A DNA stretch of 64,000 bases from Sphingomonas sp. SORGH_AS_0879 (lineage in GTDB: Bacteria > Pseudomonadota > Alphaproteobacteria > Sphingomonadales > Sphingomonadaceae). The stretch is taken from the NCBI RefSeq assembly GCF_030819175.1, contig NZ_JAUTBJ010000002.1:506001-570000 (forward strand). The letters are read 5' to 3'. Both the position numbers and the translations under genes were made by a program. Below are positions 60,094-64,000 of this stretch, in pieces. The first letter of the stretch is position 1. Each line of letters starts with the position of its first letter. The notes under the pieces are model-generated. The model saw nothing but the letters and a program-made list of their open reading frames with translations, was not told where the DNA came from and did no database searches.

Positions 60094-62574
60094 ATGGATT
60101 TTCCGCTCATCGCCCCGCGCCCGCCGCGGCTGTCCGAGCAGATCGACGGCCTGAAGCGGATCGAGCAATCCGGCCAGTTCAGCAATGGCGGGCCGGAGGT
60201 GCGTGCGCTGGAGGCGGAGATGGTGGCGCGGCTGTTCGAGGGTCGGGGGGCGGCGCTGGCGGTGGGCAATGCGACGCTGGGGCTGATGATCGCGATCCGG
60301 CAGGCGGCGGGGATGCATCCCCGCCCCGGCGACCTGGCGATGATGCCCGCCATGACCTTCGCCGCGACGGCGCAGGCCGCGATCTGGGCCGGGCTGACCC
60401 CGCTGGTCATCGATATCGATCCGCAGGACTGGACCGCCGATCCCGCCGAAGAGGAACGGATGCTGGCGCGCCATGGCGACCGGATCAGGGTGATCGTGCC
60501 CTATGCGACCTTCGGCACCGATCTGGACCTTGATCGCTATGCCTGGCTCGCCCGGCGTCACGGGGTGGGGATCGTCATCGATGCCGCCGCATCGCTGGGG
60601 ACGCTGGACGCCGTCGGACGCGGTTTCGGCGCGGGGGCTCCGTTCACCCTGGTCTATTCGATGCACGCGACCAAGACCTTCTCGGTGGGCGAGGGCGGGT
60701 TGATCTATAGCGGCGATGCCGACCGTATCGACCAGTTGCGTGCGATGGTGAATTTCGGTTTCGAATCCGGCCGCCATGCGACGCTGCCCGGCATCAACGG
60801 CAAGATGCCCGAGGTGCTGGCCCTGATGGCGCGGTGCAAGCTGACCGAGATCGATGCGATCTGCGACGCCCGCGCGGCGCTGGACCGGGAATATCGCGGC
60901 GCGCTGCCCGGATGGTCCTTTCAGCGTCAGACGGTCAGGCGGCAGGCGACCCAGTTCATGCCGGTGCTGTTGCCGCCCGAACTGGCCGGGCGGCGGGGCG
61001 AGGTCATCGCGGCCCTCGCCGGCGACGGGGTGGGCGCGGGCCAGTATTTCAGCCCGCATCTGGGCGAGCAGGCGCTGTTCCGCGAAACCGCGCTGATCGA
61101 ACCGACGCCGGTGGCCGATGCCCTGTCGGCCCGCATATTGAGCCTGCCGATCACCGATGCGATGAAGCGCGGCGATGCGCGGATCGTCGCCGGACGACTG
61201 ACGAGCGCCGTTGCGCGGATGTCCGCCGACGTGAGCGTCGAAAAGGTGCTAAGCCCGATCAACGCCGTGGTGATCGGCGGAGGACCCGCCGGGACCGCGA
61301 TGCTGACGGCGGCGAGCAAGAACGGCACGCTGGAGACGCTCGCGCAAGGGGGCCTGACCCTGGTCGAGCGGTCGCAGCATATCGGGCCGGGCGCGCTGGG
61401 CGGCTATGCCATCCGTTCCGATACGACCGCCGAAACCTTCTTGTCGGCGGTGAAGGACAATCCGCATCCCGAACTCGCCGCGCTGGAGGCGCATCCGGCG
61501 GGGCGGTTGATGGCAGGCTATTGCGGCGCGCTGGGCGCTCCGTTGCGTGACACCGCGCCGCTGCTGGCGGCGACGGCGGAGCGGTTGCGGACGATCGTCA
61601 CGGTACATGGCGGACAGGTGCTGACCGGCGTCGAAGCGGTCGGTGCGCAGCGGACGGCGGACGGCCATTGGCGGACGATCCTGTCGGGCCCGGATGGCGA
61701 GCACAGGCTCACCTCGCGCAGCATCGTCGTCGCGACGGGCGGCTATCAGAGCGACGAGCAGGTCGCGGCCAGGATCGTGGCGGGCGCGCCGCTGGGGCAG
61801 ATGGCGGGGGATCGGCTGATGCGATCGGACGCACTGCTCCGCCAGGGGGGGATGGCACAGGTGGTCAAGCGGCTGGCGTCGGTCCGGGCGCCGCGCATCG
61901 TGATCGTCGGAGCGTCCACCAGTGCGCTGGCCAGTGCCGTGCAATTGCTCAAATGCCATGATCTGCCGTTGGGCGCGGGGGCGATCACGTTGATGGTGCG
62001 CACCCCGCCCAAGCCGTTCTTTCCGACGGTCGACGCCGCCCGTCAGGAGGGTTTCACCGATTTCACCGCCGACGATGTCTGTCCGGTCAGTGGGTTCGTC
62101 CTGCGGCTCGCGGGGCTGCGGCTGGAGTCGCGCGAACTGGTGCTGCGGATGCTGTCGCTGGGCGGGCGGGAGCCCGATCCGCGCATGACCACCTATCGGA
62201 TCGTCGGGGAAGACGATCCCGAAGCGCGGGCGCTCATCGCCGAGGCCGATCTGGTCGTCGGCGCGCTCGGCTATCGTCCCCGGTCGCTGCCGCTGTTCGA
62301 TGCGGAGGGTGCGCCGATCGCGCTGGCGCATGAGGCGGGACGGCCGATGGTCGATCGCCATTGCCGCATCCTCGATGCGCAGGATCGCCCGGTGCCGGAC
62401 GCCTATGGCATCGGCCTGTCCGCCGGTTTCGTGCCCTGGGGCCCGCTCGGCGGGGAGAAGAGCTTTCGTGGTCAGGCCAACGGGCTGTGGCTGTGGCAGA
62501 ACAATGTCGGGCAGATGATCGTCGACCAGTTGCTGGGTCAGGCGATACCCGAATGCGACAGCGCGGCGGCATGA
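60094..62574 (+). CDS. DegT-type aminotransferase fused to a flavoprotein (FAD/NAD(P)) oxidoreductase
   Basis: An 826-residue two-enzyme fusion. Residues about 1-380 are a DegT/DnrJ/EryC1-type aminotransferase: SGQFSNGGPEVRALEAEM, NATLGLMIAI, cofactor Asp163 in VIDAAASLG and Schiff-base Lys194 in MHATKTFSVGEGGL. Residues about 388-826 are a two-Rossmann flavoprotein: GGGPAG at 395-400, the ATG motif in VVATGGYQ, a second dinucleotide motif VIVGASTSALASAV, and the closing VVGALGYRPRS. The layout resembles N-hydroxylating class B monooxygenases or NAD_binding_9 proteins. The ATG at 60094 has AGGAA at good spacing (GTG 60073 also open). It is coupled by ATGA to a glycosyltransferase. It could aminate and then oxidise a nucleotide sugar; this is inference. 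Confidence 0.82.
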   Translation: MDFPLIAPRPPRLSEQIDGLKRIEQSGQFSNGGPEVRALEAEMVARLFEGRGAALAVGNATLGLMIAIRQAAGMHPRPGDLAMMPAMTFAATAQAAIWAGLTPLVIDIDPQDWTADPAEEERMLARHGDRIRVIVPYATFGTDLDLDRYAWLARRHGVGIVIDAAASLGTLDAVGRGFGAGAPFTLVYSMHATKTFSVGEGGLIYSGDADRIDQLRAMVNFGFESGRHATLPGINGKMPEVLALMARCKLTEIDAICDARAALDREYRGALPGWSFQRQTVRRQATQFMPVLLPPELAGRRGEVIAALAGDGVGAGQYFSPHLGEQALFRETALIEPTPVADALSARILSLPITDAMKRGDARIVAGRLTSAVARMSADVSVEKVLSPINAVVIGGGPAGTAMLTAASKNGTLETLAQGGLTLVERSQHIGPGALGGYAIRSDTTAETFLSAVKDNPHPELAALEAHPAGRLMAGYCGALGAPLRDTAPLLAATAERLRTIVTVHGGQVLTGVEAVGAQRTADGHWRTILSGPDGEHRLTSRSIVVATGGYQSDEQVAARIVAGAPLGQMAGDRLMRSDALLRQGGMAQVVKRLASVRAPRIVIVGASTSALASAVQLLKCHDLPLGAGAITLMVRTPPKPFFPTVDAARQEGFTDFTADDVCPVSGFVLRLAGLRLESRELVLRMLSLGGREPDPRMTTYRIVGEDDPEARALIAEADLVVGALGYRPRSLPLFDAEGAPIALAHEAGRPMVDRHCRILDAQDRPVPDAYGIGLSAGFVPWGPLGGEKSFRGQANGLWLWQNNVGQMIVDQLLGQAIPECDSAAA

Positions 62575-63632
62575 GCGATCCTGTCGTCAGCCCTGTCGTC
62601 AGCGTGGTCATCCCGGCCTATAACGGCGCCGGGCTGATCGGCGAGACGCTGGCGAGCCTGGGCGACCAGACGATGACCGAATGGGAGGCGCTGGTGGTCG
62701 ATGACTGCTCGTCCGACCATACCCGTGAACTGGTACGCAACTGGCCCGACACCCGAGTCCGCCTGATCGAGAATGCGGTCAATGGCGGCCCCGTGGTCAC
62801 GCGCAATCGCGGCTTCGCCGAGGCGCGGGGGCGGTATCTGGCGGGGCTCGACCAGGACGATCTCTGCCGCCCCGAAAGGCTGGCGCGGCAGGTCGCCTAT
62901 CTGGAGGCGAACCCCGATGTCGTGCTGGTGGGCGCGCAGACCGAGCAGTTGGTCGAGGGGCGGGTTCTGCCCATGAACTATGCGGCACACAGCACGCCCG
63001 ACCTGATCCGCTGGCTGAGCTGGATCGAAAATCCGCTGGCCTGGTCGACGGTCATGGTGCGCGCGGATGTGGCGAGGCGGCTCGATCCGTTCACCCGGCC
63101 CGAGCTTCTCTATGCGGAGGACTTCGACCTCTATCACCGCATCGCCGCCTTCGGTCGGATCGCCCGGCTGGACGAGCCCCTGCTCCTCTATCGCCAGCAT
63201 GCGGGCGGCGTGTCGAAAAGGTTTATCGAGAAAATGCGGGCCAGTGCGACGCGGGTCGTGACGGAGGCGCATGCGCCGCTGCTGGGCGATGCCGCGTCGG
63301 AGGTCGCCCATCTGCTCGTCCGGCACAATATGGGCGGGGTGCCGATTCCCGATGGCGCGACGCTTCGGCGGCTGGGACAGGCGATCGCGACGTTGCAGAG
63401 CGCCTATCTGGCGCAGGTCGCCCCCGATATCGAGAGCGTGAAACTGATCCGCTGGGAAACCGCGCGGCGTTGGCGGCAATTGGCGCGGGCGGCCCTTCGC
63501 TCGGGTCGCGTGACGCTGGGCGATGTGTTCGCCTCACGCCCCCCGCATATGGGACTGGGCTATGCCGGGGTGGAGGACTTGCTGGGGTGGCGGATGATCG
63601 GGCTGGCGCGTCGCCTGGGACAAAATCGGTGA
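62571..63632 (+). CDS. Family 2 glycosyltransferase
   Basis: A 353-residue GT-A-fold transferase. It starts PVVSVVIPAYNGAGLIGETL, has VVDDCSSDHTRELV (nucleotide site), the DxD-type LAGLDQDDLCRPERLA and a downstream AEDFDLYHRIAAFG. The C-terminal 120 residues are helical and specific. No membrane helix is evident, so it is cytoplasmic or peripheral. The ATG overlaps the fusion gene's stop (ATGA), so the two proteins are made together, and the fusion's product may be its donor sugar. Confidence 0.9.
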   Translation: MSDPVVSPVVSVVIPAYNGAGLIGETLASLGDQTMTEWEALVVDDCSSDHTRELVRNWPDTRVRLIENAVNGGPVVTRNRGFAEARGRYLAGLDQDDLCRPERLARQVAYLEANPDVVLVGAQTEQLVEGRVLPMNYAAHSTPDLIRWLSWIENPLAWSTVMVRADVARRLDPFTRPELLYAEDFDLYHRIAAFGRIARLDEPLLLYRQHAGGVSKRFIEKMRASATRVVTEAHAPLLGDAASEVAHLLVRHNMGGVPIPDGATLRRLGQAIATLQSAYLAQVAPDIESVKLIRWETARRWRQLARAALRSGRVTLGDVFASRPPHMGLGYAGVEDLLGWRMIGLARRLGQNR

Positions 63633-63772
63633 GCGATGCACGCCTCTTCGAACGATCAAGGTTGATCTTGGCCAAACCGGATATTCGAATGACAGCTTGA
63701 AGACAGCCCTGTCGAAGGGTTGGTCGCGTATAAGATCATCGGCCCGCGATGGCGCACGCCGATGGATATCCG

Positions 63773-63898
63773 TCAGAAGAGATGTTCGACCAGCTTCGAC
63801 GCGCCAATGGCCACACCGCCCACGGCAACCCAGCTAGCCATCGCACCGAAAGTCAGGATGAGCAGACGGTCGAGCGGCGAAATGACGTGTTGGTCCAT
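63773..63898 (-). CDS. Very small membrane protein (41 aa)
   Basis: MDQHVISPLDRLLILTFGAM followed by ASWVAVGGVAIGASKLVEHLF: one hydrophobic helix with polar ends. A GGAGAGGA site lies about 10 bases before the ATG. No family is known. It is convergent with the glycosyltransferase gene. Overlapping longer frames on the plus strand (63720-63995) have no support. Confidence 0.5.
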   Translation of the reverse strand: MDQHVISPLDRLLILTFGAMASWVAVGGVAIGASKLVEHLF

Positions 63899-64000
63899 GG
63901 TCGTGCAATCCTCTCCAACCGGTCTGTGTGCCGGGATGGGGCAAATCTGCGATAAAATGACGGAAGACGCAAACCCGTTTTTCGAATTATGGTGATCGAT

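Overview
The window is GC-rich chromosomal DNA from an alphaproteobacterium, most likely a Sphingomonas-type member of the Sphingomonadaceae. This rests on several things: a 5-aminolevulinate synthase (C4 haem pathway), a MipZ division ATPase, a short-form HisG, heavy use of G/C at third codon positions, and short palindromic intergenic repeats recurring through the whole window. Nothing indicates a plasmid or phage. Between about 19 and 58 kb the content is ordinary housekeeping, with more accessory DNA on each side.

Region 1 (1-16 kb) is accessory stress, detoxification and signalling. It has an amidohydrolase/XapX/isochorismatase-type hydrolase cluster, then a tight forward operon of Tat-exported alpha/beta hydrolase, metallo-beta-lactamase-fold hydrolase, second alpha/beta hydrolase, cyclic-nucleotide-binding/thioredoxin-reductase-like flavoprotein without redox cysteines, and carboxymuconolactone-decarboxylase-like protein. 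A sensor kinase and two response regulators follow, then another haloperoxidase-like hydrolase and a UBP-type zinc finger protein. A NarL-type response regulator here is broken by a one-base frameshift and is fused in frame to an upstream M17-N-terminal-like ORF. An AraC regulator, an MFS exporter and a further hydrolase complete the region.

Region 2 (16-25 kb) holds a large periplasmic-propeller sensor kinase, tRNA-Phe, the infA-maf-RNase E/G-like-yacG operon (infA starts with TTG), an S9 peptidase, thiL and nusB. Region 3 (25.4-26.6 kb) is IS5-type element copy 1, inserted inside a palindromic repeat. Region 4 (26.6-55.5 kb) is mostly core genes: hisG-hisD, two L,D-transpeptidase-fold proteins, rpmJ, phosphohexomutase, DnaJ-like, mipZ, panC, topA, plsY-dprA, murI, hemA, rpiB, glyA, nrdR, trmJ, chorismate mutase, rpsD, an M28 peptidase and the agmatine-to-putrescine genes aguA and aguB. 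A second, nearly identical IS copy follows at 55.6-56.7 kb in the same orientation.

Region 5 (56.7-64 kb) has a family 5 type uracil-DNA glycosylase divergent from folK with overlapping start codons, tRNA-Lys, a set of small poorly known genes (membrane-anchored LuxR-type HTH, small soluble protein, membrane protein, winged helix protein), and the most unusual locus: one polypeptide joining a DegT-type PLP aminotransferase to a two-Rossmann flavoprotein oxidoreductase, translationally coupled to a family 2 glycosyltransferase. This looks like a small pathway that makes and transfers an amino- or N-oxidised sugar, but the substrate cannot be read from sequence.

Intergenic space is rich in two repeat families. 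Family A has a core resembling CTTCGACTTCGCTCAGGCTG, usually as inverted pairs. Family B consists of CCTCCCC/GGGGAGG palindromes in mosaics of about 125 bp. Family A copies intrude on at least one gene end, and both IS copies sit in the loop of a family B-like palindrome.
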